Assembly (NCBI GenBank): GCA_947488595.1
Contig: CANKZI010000005.1
Location: 29,376-93,375 of the forward strand
Origin: Flavobacteriaceae bacterium
Lineage (GTDB): Bacteria; Bacteroidota; Bacteroidia; Flavobacteriales; Flavobacteriaceae
Direction of reading: 5' to 3'
Length of the DNA: 64,000 bases
Under the pieces are notes generated by a model that was given only the letters and a program-made list of their open reading frames with translations, had not been told where the DNA came from and did not search any database. The first letter of the stretch is position 1. Each line of letters begins with the position of its first letter. The position numbers and the translations under genes were made by a program. Positions 55,327 through 64,000 of this stretch are shown piece by piece.

Positions 55327-56655
55327 ATGGCTTATTTAGACAATATTTTATTCGCAATATTACTTGCTTTTGGCATTGGATATTTTACAATCAATATCAA
55401 AAAAATCCTCCGCAATATCAAATTAGGCCAAGATGTAAATCGGTCTGATAACGCCAAGGAACGATGGAGAAATATGGCAATTATTGCACTTGGTCAATCC
55501 AAAATGGTTAGAAAACCAATTGCCGGAATACTTCATGTTATCGTTTATATAGGATTCGTAATCATTAACATAGAAGTTTTAGAAATCATTATTGATGGAC
55601 TATTTGGCACCCATCGGATTTTTGCCTTTTTAGGTGGATTTTATAATGTCTTAATCGCCTCTTTTGAAATTTTAGCTTTCTTGGTCTTGGTAGCCGTAAT
55701 TGTATTTTTAATCCGACGCAACGTCATTAAATTAAAACGTTTTATCCATTCTGATATAAATGGATGGCCTAAGAGCGATGCCAATTATATTCTGTACTTC
55801 GAAATTGTATTAATGTCATTGTTCCTCGTCATGAATGCTTCCGATGCGCGTTTGCAACATTTAGGATATTCCCATTTTACCCAAGCTGGTGCATTTCCAA
55901 TCAGCCAATATATCGAACCCATGTTCGACGGAATGTCAGTCGGAATGGTCGCTTTAATCGAAAGAGCTTCGTGGTGGTTGCATATTGCCGGTATTTTGAT
56001 ATTCTTGAATTATCTATATTTCTCTAAACATTTGCACATTTTATTGGCTTTTCCAAATACTTATTTCGCCGATTTGAACCCAAAAGGACAATTTGATAAT
56101 TTGGCATCCGTAACAAAAGAAGTCAAATTAATGATGGATCCCAATATCGATCCTTTTTCGGCACAACCCATTGATGAAAGTGCTGTACCGAGCAAATTTG
56201 GCGCTAGCGATGTGCAAGATTTAAACTGGGTGCAATTGCTCAATGCCTACACTTGTACCGAATGTGGACGCTGTACTTCAGCTTGTCCTGCCAATCAAAC
56301 TGGAAAGAAGTTATCGCCACGCAAGATCATGATGGATACGCGTGACCGTTTGGTCGAAGTAGGCAACAACATCGATGCCAATAAAGGTGTTTTTATTCCA
56401 GACAACAAAACTTTATTGAACGATTATATCACTGCAGAAGAACTTTGGGCCTGTACTTCTTGCAATGCCTGTGTCGACGAATGCCCGGTAAACATTAGCC
56501 CTTTATCGATAATTATGGACATGCGCCGCTATCTGGTCATGGAGCAAAGTGCGGCACCCATGTCACTCAATGCGATGATGACCAATATCGAAAACAATGG
56601 TGCGCCATGGCAATACAACCAGCAAGACCGTTTGAATTGGAAAAATGAAAATTAA
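55327..56655 (+). CDS. Membrane-anchored (Fe-S) oxidoreductase with two 4Fe-4S motifs (Hdr-like)
   Basis: CTECGRCTSACPANQTGK and CTSCNACVDECPVNI after N-terminal TM helices. Confidence 0.9.
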   Translation: MAYLDNILFAILLAFGIGYFTINIKKILRNIKLGQDVNRSDNAKERWRNMAIIALGQSKMVRKPIAGILHVIVYIGFVIINIEVLEIIIDGLFGTHRIFAFLGGFYNVLIASFEILAFLVLVAVIVFLIRRNVIKLKRFIHSDINGWPKSDANYILYFEIVLMSLFLVMNASDARLQHLGYSHFTQAGAFPISQYIEPMFDGMSVGMVALIERASWWLHIAGILIFLNYLYFSKHLHILLAFPNTYFADLNPKGQFDNLASVTKEVKLMMDPNIDPFSAQPIDESAVPSKFGASDVQDLNWVQLLNAYTCTECGRCTSACPANQTGKKLSPRKIMMDTRDRLVEVGNNIDANKGVFIPDNKTLLNDYITAEELWACTSCNACVDECPVNISPLSIIMDMRRYLVMEQSAAPMSLNAMMTNIENNGAPWQYNQQDRLNWKNEN

Positions 56656-56667
56656 TACAATAATAAT

Positions 56668-56761
56668 TTGGGCGTGACCACAAGGGTCGGGCTTTCCGCT
56701 ATATCTTTTGTGGCGATAAGCGCACACAAAAGTATACCGCTGCTATCCCTCACGCACCCAA
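56668..56761. repeat. Intergenic hairpin element, copy B
   Basis: TTGGGCGTGACCACAAGGGTCGGGCTTTCCGCTATATCTTTTGTGGCGATAAGCGCACACAAAAGTATACCGCTGCTATCCCTCACGCACCCAA; shares CTTTCCGCT..ATCTTTTGT and CCGCTGC boxes with copy A. Confidence 0.7.
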
Positions 56762-56891
56762 AACAACAAAAAAAATTCTCTTATAAAGTGAGGTTAAGGG
56801 TGTTTTTAATCAATTTTTTATAAATTTAATTAGAAACAAAACGAAAATGAAAACAGAAGATTCAGACAAACAACTAGTTGCCAACAACGAA

Positions 56892-57262
56892 AATGGGCAA
56901 AGAATTATTTGATAGATATTGATGGTACCGTTTGCGACGATATTCCAAACGAAGAACCCGAAAGAATGCTTACGGCCGAAGTATATCCTGATGCACTGAT
57001 TACTTTAAACAAATGGTACGACGAAGGACATATTATTTTCTTTTTTACATCGAGAACCGAAGCACATCGAGAATATACTGAGATTTGGTTAAAAAAGTAT
57101 GGCTTCAAATACCACGGTATTCTTTTCGGAAAACCACGTGGAGGGAACTATCACTGGATTGACAACCATTTGGTAAAAGCAACCCGCTACCGAGGACATT
57201 TTACCGATTTAATAGAAAAAGAAGTAACCATAGAAGTTTTTGATGATGGTGAACACGATTAG
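56892..57262 (+). CDS. HAD-superfamily-like phosphatase; start codon apparently displaced by one base
   Basis: LIDIDGTVCDD (motif I), FFFTSRTE (motif II), WIDNH; ORF track opens at TTG 56909; ATGGGCAAAG minus one G would read MAKNYLIDIDGTV. Confidence 0.75.
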
Positions 57263-57316
57263 TAGTTGCAACTCACGGGTTGTTTTTAATATAACATATA
57301 AAACTAAAATTATATC

Positions 57317-58108
57317 ATGTTAGAAAATTTAACAGTGCCAACGATGGCCGAAATGCTAGCCACAGGCCAACAACCCGAAGTATTATTTTGGGTAGGTTGC
57401 GCAGGTAGTTTTGACGATAGGGCCAAAAAAATTACCAAAGCTTTTGTGCGTATTCTCAATCGGGCCAATGTGCCATTTGCAGTACTTGGTACCGAAGAAA
57501 GTTGTACTGGAGATCCAGCAAAAAGAGCGGGTAACGAATTTTTATTTCAAATGCAAGCCATGATGAACATCGAGGTTTTGAATGCCTATGAAGCGAAAAA
57601 AATAGTAACTGCTTGCCCACATTGTTTCAATACTTTAAAAAATGAGTATCCCGAATTGGGCGGAAAATATGAAGTGATTCATCATACAGAATTCTTAAAA
57701 TCATTATTGGATACTGGTAGATTGACCATTGAGGGCGGACAATTTAAAGGCAAAAGAATCACTTTTCATGACCCGTGTTATTTGGGTCGTGCCAACAATA
57801 TTTATGAGGCTCCTAGAGATTTAATTCAAAAATTGGATGCCGAATTGGTCGAAATGAAACGTTCCAAAGCCAACGGATTATGCTGTGGTGCTGGTGGTGC
57901 CCAAATGTTTAAAGATGCAGAACCCGGAAACAAAGAAGTCAATATTTTGAGAACCGAAGAGGCGCTAGAAACACAACCACAAATAATTGCAGCAGCTTGT
58001 CCGTTTTGTAACACCATGATGACCGATGGCGTAAAAAATAAAGAAAGAGAAAGTGACATAAAAGTGATGGATATAGCCGAATTAATTGCCAATGCACAGG
58101 ATTTATAA
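57317..58108 (+). CDS. (Fe-S)-binding protein with CCG domains (HdrB/D-, LutA-like)
   Basis: CxxCCGAGG-type motif GLCCGAGGAQMF, HDPCYLGR, AACPFCNTMM. Confidence 0.92.
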   Translation: MLENLTVPTMAEMLATGQQPEVLFWVGCAGSFDDRAKKITKAFVRILNRANVPFAVLGTEESCTGDPAKRAGNEFLFQMQAMMNIEVLNAYEAKKIVTACPHCFNTLKNEYPELGGKYEVIHHTEFLKSLLDTGRLTIEGGQFKGKRITFHDPCYLGRANNIYEAPRDLIQKLDAELVEMKRSKANGLCCGAGGAQMFKDAEPGNKEVNILRTEEALETQPQIIAAACPFCNTMMTDGVKNKERESDIKVMDIAELIANAQDL

Positions 58109-58878
58109 TGTCAAAATTAGCAAAGCCTTGTAGAACGACTTTTATATTTTTATCATTTTTTAGTACTCTTGCTTTTTCACAAAATAATATCGATTCTCTT
58201 GGCATTGTCCCTAATAATCAGTTAAAATTCAATTACAAACAAATAATAATACCGTCCATTTTAATTGGATATGGAGTTATAGGATTAGAAAGTCATCAAT
58301 TGCAAGTTTTAAATTCTGATATCAAAAATGAATTAAAAGAACATATTGATGAAAAAATATCAATAGACGATTTTTCGCAATACCTTCCGGCAGCTTCAAT
58401 TTATGGATTGGATTTTTTAGGAATAAAAGGAAAAAATAATATCAAAGACAAAACAATTATTTTAACAACCTCTTACCTCATAATGGGTTTGACAGTCAAT
58501 ACTTTTAAAATTACCGCTTCTGTTGAAAGACCTGATGGTTCTAGTTTTAATTCTTTTCCGTCAGGACATACTGCAACAGCGTTTATGGGAGCAGAGTTGT
58601 TGTACCAAGAGTACAAAGATATTTCTGTTTGGTATGGCGTGTCTGGATATATTGTAGCTGCTGGAACGGGTGCATTCCGTATTTACAATAATAGGCATTG
58701 GCTAACCGATGTCGCTGCTGGAGCTGGCATCGGTATTTTGAGTGCAAAAGCTGGATATTGGTTGTATCCAACAATTAGTAAATTATTTACAAAAAACAAA
58801 TCATCAAATAGAAAATCAGTTTTTTTGCCTTATTATGACGGAAAAACAACAGGAGTCGGTTTGGTTTCCACATTTTAA
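58108..58878 (+). CDS. PAP2 family phosphatase (membrane)
   Basis: ASVERPDGS, SFPSGHTATAF, NNRHWLTDVAAGAGIG. Confidence 0.92.
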   Translation: MSKLAKPCRTTFIFLSFFSTLAFSQNNIDSLGIVPNNQLKFNYKQIIIPSILIGYGVIGLESHQLQVLNSDIKNELKEHIDEKISIDDFSQYLPAASIYGLDFLGIKGKNNIKDKTIILTTSYLIMGLTVNTFKITASVERPDGSSFNSFPSGHTATAFMGAELLYQEYKDISVWYGVSGYIVAAGTGAFRIYNNRHWLTDVAAGAGIGILSAKAGYWLYPTISKLFTKNKSSNRKSVFLPYYDGKTTGVGLVSTF

Positions 58879-58889
58879 AAATAATAATT

Positions 58890-59372
58890 ATGTATGTAGA
58901 TTTTGAAAGTTTACCCGACGAATCAAAAATATGGATTTACCAATCCAATCGAAAATTTTCTGATGCCGAATTTTCTGAAATCGAATCGGCTTTGCAAGTT
59001 TTTATCCAAAATTGGACAGCGCACGGAACCGGATTAGAAGCTTCCTATCAGCTAAAATACAACCGGTTTATCATCATTGCAGTCAACCAAGCAGTGCAAC
59101 AGGCAACAGGTTGTTCTATCGACGCTTCGGTGCAATTCATACAAGATTTAGAAAAAAAATACGAGGTCGATTTATTGGATAAAATGAATGTTACCTTCAA
59201 ATTAGGGGAACATATTGCGCACAAACCACTAATCGAATTCAAAAAAATGGCAAAAGAAAAAGCAGTTTCTGGAAATACTATTGTCTTTAATAATCTCGTT
59301 AATAATATTGCTGAGTACAACGAATCTTGGGAAGTTCCCGCCGAAGACAGTTGGCACAGTCGGTTTTTTTAA
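58890..59372 (+). CDS. Conserved hypothetical protein (no Walker motifs)
   Basis: 160-aa ORF; YVDFESLPDESKIWIYQSNRKF; conserved-looking but no recognised catalytic motif. Confidence 0.75.
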   Translation: MYVDFESLPDESKIWIYQSNRKFSDAEFSEIESALQVFIQNWTAHGTGLEASYQLKYNRFIIIAVNQAVQQATGCSIDASVQFIQDLEKKYEVDLLDKMNVTFKLGEHIAHKPLIEFKKMAKEKAVSGNTIVFNNLVNNIAEYNESWEVPAEDSWHSRFF

Positions 59373-59382
59373 AAATTAGTTG

Positions 59383-62300
59383 ATGAAAAATACAATTCTA
59401 AAATTGCTCTTACTTTTTTGTTTTTCTTGCATTGTCGTCAATTGCGGCGTATCAAAAAAAAACATTTCCAATACAAATGCTAAAAGCAATGACACCATTC
59501 ATCCCTTTGACCAAAAAAGTTTAGGCGCATTACCACAATCTCGAAAAGATAAATTTGCATTTTTAAAAGATACTGATGCGCAAAACCATTGGGTTGACAG
59601 TGTTTACAATAAAATGAATTTTGATGAACGCGTCGGACAACTTTTTATGATTGCCGCGTATTCCAACAAAGATTCGGTGCATGTCAACGCGGTCGAAAAA
59701 TTAATTACAGATTACAAAATTGGTGGATTGATTTTTTTTCAAGGCGGACCGCTTCGAGAAGCACAATTAACCAATCGTTTCCAATCCAAATCAAAATTGC
59801 CACTTTTCATCGGAATAGACGCCGAATGGGGTTTGAGTATGCGCTTGGATTCGACTTACCGTTTTCCTTACAATATGACGCTTGGTGCGATAAAAGACAA
59901 ATCACTCATCGAAAAAATAGGGCAACAAATGGGACGCGAAAGCCGACGTTTGGGTGTTCACTTTAATTTTGCACCTGTTTTAGACATCAATACCAATCCG
60001 AAAAATCCAATTATTGGTTTTCGCTCTTTTGGTGAAGATAAAAATAATGTTACTTCGAGCGCGATTGCAATGATGAAAGGCGTTCAAAATCAAGGCGTTT
60101 TTTCTACTGGAAAACATTTTCCAGGTCATGGCGATACTGAAACCGATTCGCATTATGCCTTGCCGGTAGTCAATTTTTCAAAGCAAAGAATTGAAGATGT
60201 CGAACTGTATCCATACAAAAAAATGTTCAACGAAGGTTTGGTTTCGGTAATGGTCGCCCATTTGAACGTGCCGAGTTTAGAATCACGCCAAAATTTTCCA
60301 TCGTCTATTTCGTATAATATTGTAACCAATCTTTTGCAAAAAGACTTGGGCTTCGACGGTTTGATTTTTACTGATGCGTTGAATATGAAAGCGGCTGCAA
60401 ATTATCGAAAACCAGGTGAAATTGATTTGGAAGCATTTTTGGCAGGCAACGATATTTTACTTTTTCCAGAAAATGTTCCTGTTGCTGTTGAAAAGTTATG
60501 CATGGCCTATCAAGACAGTCTGCTTTCGGAAGAGCGATTGGCTTATTCGGTCAAAAAAATTCTAAAATACAAATACAAAGCGGGATTGAATAATTACAAA
60601 CCAATTGCGATTCCTAATTTGTATAATGATATCAATCCAACTCAAAACAATGATTTGCAATACCAGTTACATGAAAACGCCATTACGGTTTTAAAAAAGA
60701 ATGAGGCTATTTTACCCATAAAAGACATTGCGAATAGTAAAATTGCTTACGTTAAATTGGGCGATGATAATAACAGCGCTTTTGTTTCGACATTAAAAAA
60801 ATATACCGAAATTACCGAAGTAACTGCAACTAATATTGATACTTTAAATTTGAAATTGAAAGATTTTAATACGGTAATCATTGGTTTTCATAAATCAGAT
60901 AAAGCATGGAAAAGCCACAACTTTTCGGAAACTGAGTTGATTTGGTTGCAACAAATCGCAAAAAATAATAGAGTGATTTTGGATGTTTTTACCAAACCGT
61001 ACTCACTATTACCAATTGCTGATTTTACGGATATTGAAGGTTTGATTGTATCGTATCAAAATGCCGATATTGCACAAGAGGTTTCGGCTGAGATTATTTT
61101 TGGCGCCATTTCGGCTAAAGGACAATTGCCGGTTTCTATCAATAATAATTTCAAAGTAAACGAAGGGTTAATCACCGAAAAAAGTAATCGATTGGGATTT
61201 ACAACGCCTAAAAATGTTGGAATGGATTCAATGATATTATCCAAAATTGATGCAATTGCTCAAAACGCAGTTGATAAAAAGATGATTCCTGGTGCCCAGA
61301 TTTTAGTAGCTCGAAAAGGCAAAGTCGTTTATCAAAAAGCGTTTGGTTTTCACGATTATGACCAAAAAATAAAAGTAGCAAATTCCGATATTTATGATGT
61401 GGCTTCATTGACAAAAATTTTAGCTACTTTGCCCAATGTCATGCAATTGTATGAGCACAACAAGGTCAATTTGGATACAAAATTGAGTACTATGTTGCCG
61501 ATTTTCGAAAATTCGGACAAAGCGGATATTACATTTAAAGAATTATTGTCGCATTACGGAAGACTGGAAGCATGGATTCCGTTTTACAAAGCAACTTTGG
61601 ACAGCAAGCTTCAACCTTCTGAAAAATATTACCGAAAAACTTTTGAGAACGGATTTTCAAAACGCGTATCAGATAGTCTTTTTATCAGAAATGATTACCA
61701 CGATACCATTATTAAAGCGATTGTAAATAGTAAATTATTGCCAAAAAAAGAATACAAATACAGCGATTTTACTTTCATCATTTTAAAAGAATATTTGGAG
61801 CATACTACGCATCAAACCTTAGATATATTGGCTTTCGATAATTTTTATAAGAAAATCGGTGCCAATAGTACAACTTTTAATCCGTTGCAAAAATTTAGTA
61901 AAAATGCGATTCCGCCAACCGAAATCGATACTTATTTTAGACATGATACAATTCAAGGTTACGTTCATGATATGGCTGCAGCGATGGAAGGTGGCGTGGC
62001 TGGACATGCTGGATTGTTTTCGAATGCGATGGATGTGGCAAAGATGATGCAGCTCTATTTGCAAAAAGGCAATTATGGGGGATATCATTATTTTTCAGAA
62101 AAGACATTTAATGATTTTAATACTTGCTATTTTTGTGCAGAAGGTAACCGCCGTGGACTTGGATTAGATAAGCCACAATTGCCTAATGAAAAAGGACCCA
62201 CCTGCGGATGTGTTGCCATGTCAAGCTTTGGGCATACCGGTTTTACGGGAACTATGGCTTGGGCTGATCCAGAGACGGAAACGGTTTTTGTGTTTTTATC

Positions 62301-62400
62301 AAACAGAACATTTCCAGATTCAAATGCGCCAAATTTGCTTTCAAAAGGAAACGTTAGAGAAGATATTCAGAAAGTGATTCAGGAAGCGATTATAAAATAG
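59383..62400 (+). CDS. Glycoside hydrolase family 3 (NagZ-like) fused to a C-terminal serine beta-lactamase-like domain; lipoprotein
   Basis: KHFPGHGDTETDSH and LIFTDALNMKAA (GH3/NagZ) ; C-terminal VASLTKILATLP (SxxK), HTGFTGT; lipobox VVNCG. Confidence 0.93.
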   Translation: MKNTILKLLLLFCFSCIVVNCGVSKKNISNTNAKSNDTIHPFDQKSLGALPQSRKDKFAFLKDTDAQNHWVDSVYNKMNFDERVGQLFMIAAYSNKDSVHVNAVEKLITDYKIGGLIFFQGGPLREAQLTNRFQSKSKLPLFIGIDAEWGLSMRLDSTYRFPYNMTLGAIKDKSLIEKIGQQMGRESRRLGVHFNFAPVLDINTNPKNPIIGFRSFGEDKNNVTSSAIAMMKGVQNQGVFSTGKHFPGHGDTETDSHYALPVVNFSKQRIEDVELYPYKKMFNEGLVSVMVAHLNVPSLESRQNFPSSISYNIVTNLLQKDLGFDGLIFTDALNMKAAANYRKPGEIDLEAFLAGNDILLFPENVPVAVEKLCMAYQDSLLSEERLAYSVKKILKYKYKAGLNNYKPIAIPNLYNDINPTQNNDLQYQLHENAITVLKKNEAILPIKDIANSKIAYVKLGDDNNSAFVSTLKKYTEITEVTATNIDTLNLKLKDFNTVIIGFHKSDKAWKSHNFSETELIWLQQIAKNNRVILDVFTKPYSLLPIADFTDIEGLIVSYQNADIAQEVSAEIIFGAISAKGQLPVSINNNFKVNEGLITEKSNRLGFTTPKNVGMDSMILSKIDAIAQNAVDKKMIPGAQILVARKGKVVYQKAFGFHDYDQKIKVANSDIYDVASLTKILATLPNVMQLYEHNKVNLDTKLSTMLPIFENSDKADITFKELLSHYGRLEAWIPFYKATLDSKLQPSEKYYRKTFENGFSKRVSDSLFIRNDYHDTIIKAIVNSKLLPKKEYKYSDFTFIILKEYLEHTTHQTLDILAFDNFYKKIGANSTTFNPLQKFSKNAIPPTEIDTYFRHDTIQGYVHDMAAAMEGGVAGHAGLFSNAMDVAKMMQLYLQKGNYGGYHYFSEKTFNDFNTCYFCAEGNRRGLGLDKPQLPNEKGPTCGCVAMSSFGHTGFTGTMAWADPETETVFVFLSNRTFPDSNAPNLLSKGNVREDIQKVIQEAIIK

Positions 62401-62464
62401 TTCAAACTGATATTGCCTAATTAATCCATTTTCATATATTTATCTTAAACAGAACTGATTATCT

Positions 62465-62965
62465 ATGAGAATTTCCATTTTATTATTAATTATTTGTATT
62501 GCATTATCTTGCTCTTCAGATGAAGGCGAAGTTGTCTCCGATTTTGACATAACGCTTAATGGCGTGTCACAGCCAGTCTATGATGCATTCAAGCGTGTAG
62601 AATCTATAAATGACGGAAATGCTATTATAACGACATTGGTAATTGAGATGTCAGGGGTGAGTTGTGGTGGACGCTGCTGGGCCAAGGGGTTTATTGAAAT
62701 CAAGATTATTACTCCAAAAGCACAAGGCATTGTTGGAAATTATGTTTTTACCGAAGATAGTAACAATAATGTGACCGGTTTTTTCAAACTATTTCAAAAT
62801 CCAGACTCTGTTTTTAAATCGGGAAGTTTCACGTTAACAAAATTTGGGGGCAATCACTATAAAATTGTATTTAATAACGTTGTTGGCGAATGGGGTCTTG
62901 GCTATACTATTAATTATCCATCTTTAATTGAAGGTTACTTCGACGGGAATTTTGAAGACTATTAG
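62465..62965 (+). CDS. Hypothetical lipoprotein
   Basis: MRISILLLIICIALSCSSDEGE lipoprotein signal; rest not recognised. Confidence 0.7.
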   Translation: MRISILLLIICIALSCSSDEGEVVSDFDITLNGVSQPVYDAFKRVESINDGNAIITTLVIEMSGVSCGGRCWAKGFIEIKIITPKAQGIVGNYVFTEDSNNNVTGFFKLFQNPDSVFKSGSFTLTKFGGNHYKIVFNNVVGEWGLGYTINYPSLIEGYFDGNFEDY

Positions 62966-63400
62966 ACGAAACGATTTCCATTACATTTTAAAGGTTTGAG
63001 TAACTTATAAGATTAAAACTAGTTCATCACAATTTTTGGTCTAATTTCTTTTTTTATTGTTTTTAATAAAAGGAAATCTGCTTATTTTTAATAAGTTCTC
63101 ATTACAACAAATCTGCAATGAAAACACCCATTTTTTATTTTCCAATCTTAGGAGGAAGAGGCATTGTTGATTTTAAATTGGCACTGGAATTAGGCAAGTC
63201 GCGTACACGATATCATTCATATGCTAAAAACATCTATTTCGCGTGACGCTTTTAAAATCCAATTACAATGTCATAAAGGAAACGTTCGTAAATATCAGTT
63301 ATTTCACTAGCAACTTTATGAATTGCCATTGCTAATAGAAGTTTGGCATTCATAATCAATCATTCCTAAAAAAATGAAATTCAATTGTTTTGACTTGATA

Positions 63401-63982
63401 TTAATTGTAATAAGGCGAATTCCAAATGGATTCATTGAAGTTTTTACCTTTCCAAAAGCAATAATAAAGTGCTATTGCCACTACCGCTTTAAAAATAAAT
63501 AAAAAGGCAACCAATCTAAAAACGCCTTCACTTGTTTTTCCTAATATGTTAATAGGAATAATGAAAGCCAATACCAAACTAATAAAAGCCATAAGTAGCG
63601 TAAAGTTCCCAATGGTTTTAAAAGGTTTCATCATCCATTTTCGCAAAGGATGGAGGTCATTGCCCCATTTTAAAATCAAATAATAATAACCATTGCCAAT
63701 TGGCGCAAATAAAAGTGGATCATCATAACTCTTGAGATGGAATAATTTTGATGGTGCCATGATTTTAAAACCATTTAATTGCGTTTGGTGCTCTTTTTCG
63801 ATTGTAGCTATTGCCGAAATGGCTTCTTCTGGAAAGCTAGGCTTGAACAAATGGCTGTCTAAAAATCGAAGACGGTAATCAATACAAATGGTTTTTATCT
63901 GGTTGATATGAAAAATACGTTCGGTTGTCAATAATTCAGAATCAAATTCATTAGCGATTGTTGAACTTTGCTGGTTTAACAT
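63401..63982 (-). CDS. Hypothetical membrane protein
   Basis: 193-aa ORF with two C-terminal TM helices. Confidence 0.65.
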   Translation of the reverse strand: MLNQQSSTIANEFDSELLTTERIFHINQIKTICIDYRLRFLDSHLFKPSFPEEAISAIATIEKEHQTQLNGFKIMAPSKLFHLKSYDDPLLFAPIGNGYYYLILKWGNDLHPLRKWMMKPFKTIGNFTLLMAFISLVLAFIIPINILGKTSEGVFRLVAFLFIFKAVVAIALYYCFWKGKNFNESIWNSPYYN

Positions 63983-64000
63983 ATCTTTAATTTGATTTCT

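Overview
The window is AT-rich chromosome with Bacteroidetes/Flavobacteriaceae-type gene content, almost entirely housekeeping and cell-envelope genes. I see no CRISPR array, transposase, integrase or prophage module. Landmarks: (1) a five-gene minus-strand cluster at the left edge (esterase, ATP-grasp, GCS2-type carboxylate-amine ligase, class-I glutamine amidotransferase, partial unknown protein), which looks like an uncharacterised amide-bond-forming pathway; (2) prfB (RF2) with a textbook AGGAGG-TAT-CTT-TGA-C programmed +1 frameshift that the ORF track splits; (3) three copies of an intergenic hairpin element (about 22859, 48821 and 56668) with a conserved layered stem architecture; (4) a tRNA-Ser/Pro/Arg cluster; (5) gyrA with an acidic (GAT)10-encoded tail, clpC, tamB, lptD-like, amidase, mlaD, pfkA, gap, tsaD, rsmE, gcvT, lpxD and others; (6) two apparent single-base lesions (end of an NlpC/P60 gene, start of a HAD-like gene) and several decayed coding remnants. 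Family calls come from reading the translations and motifs. No database search was possible.
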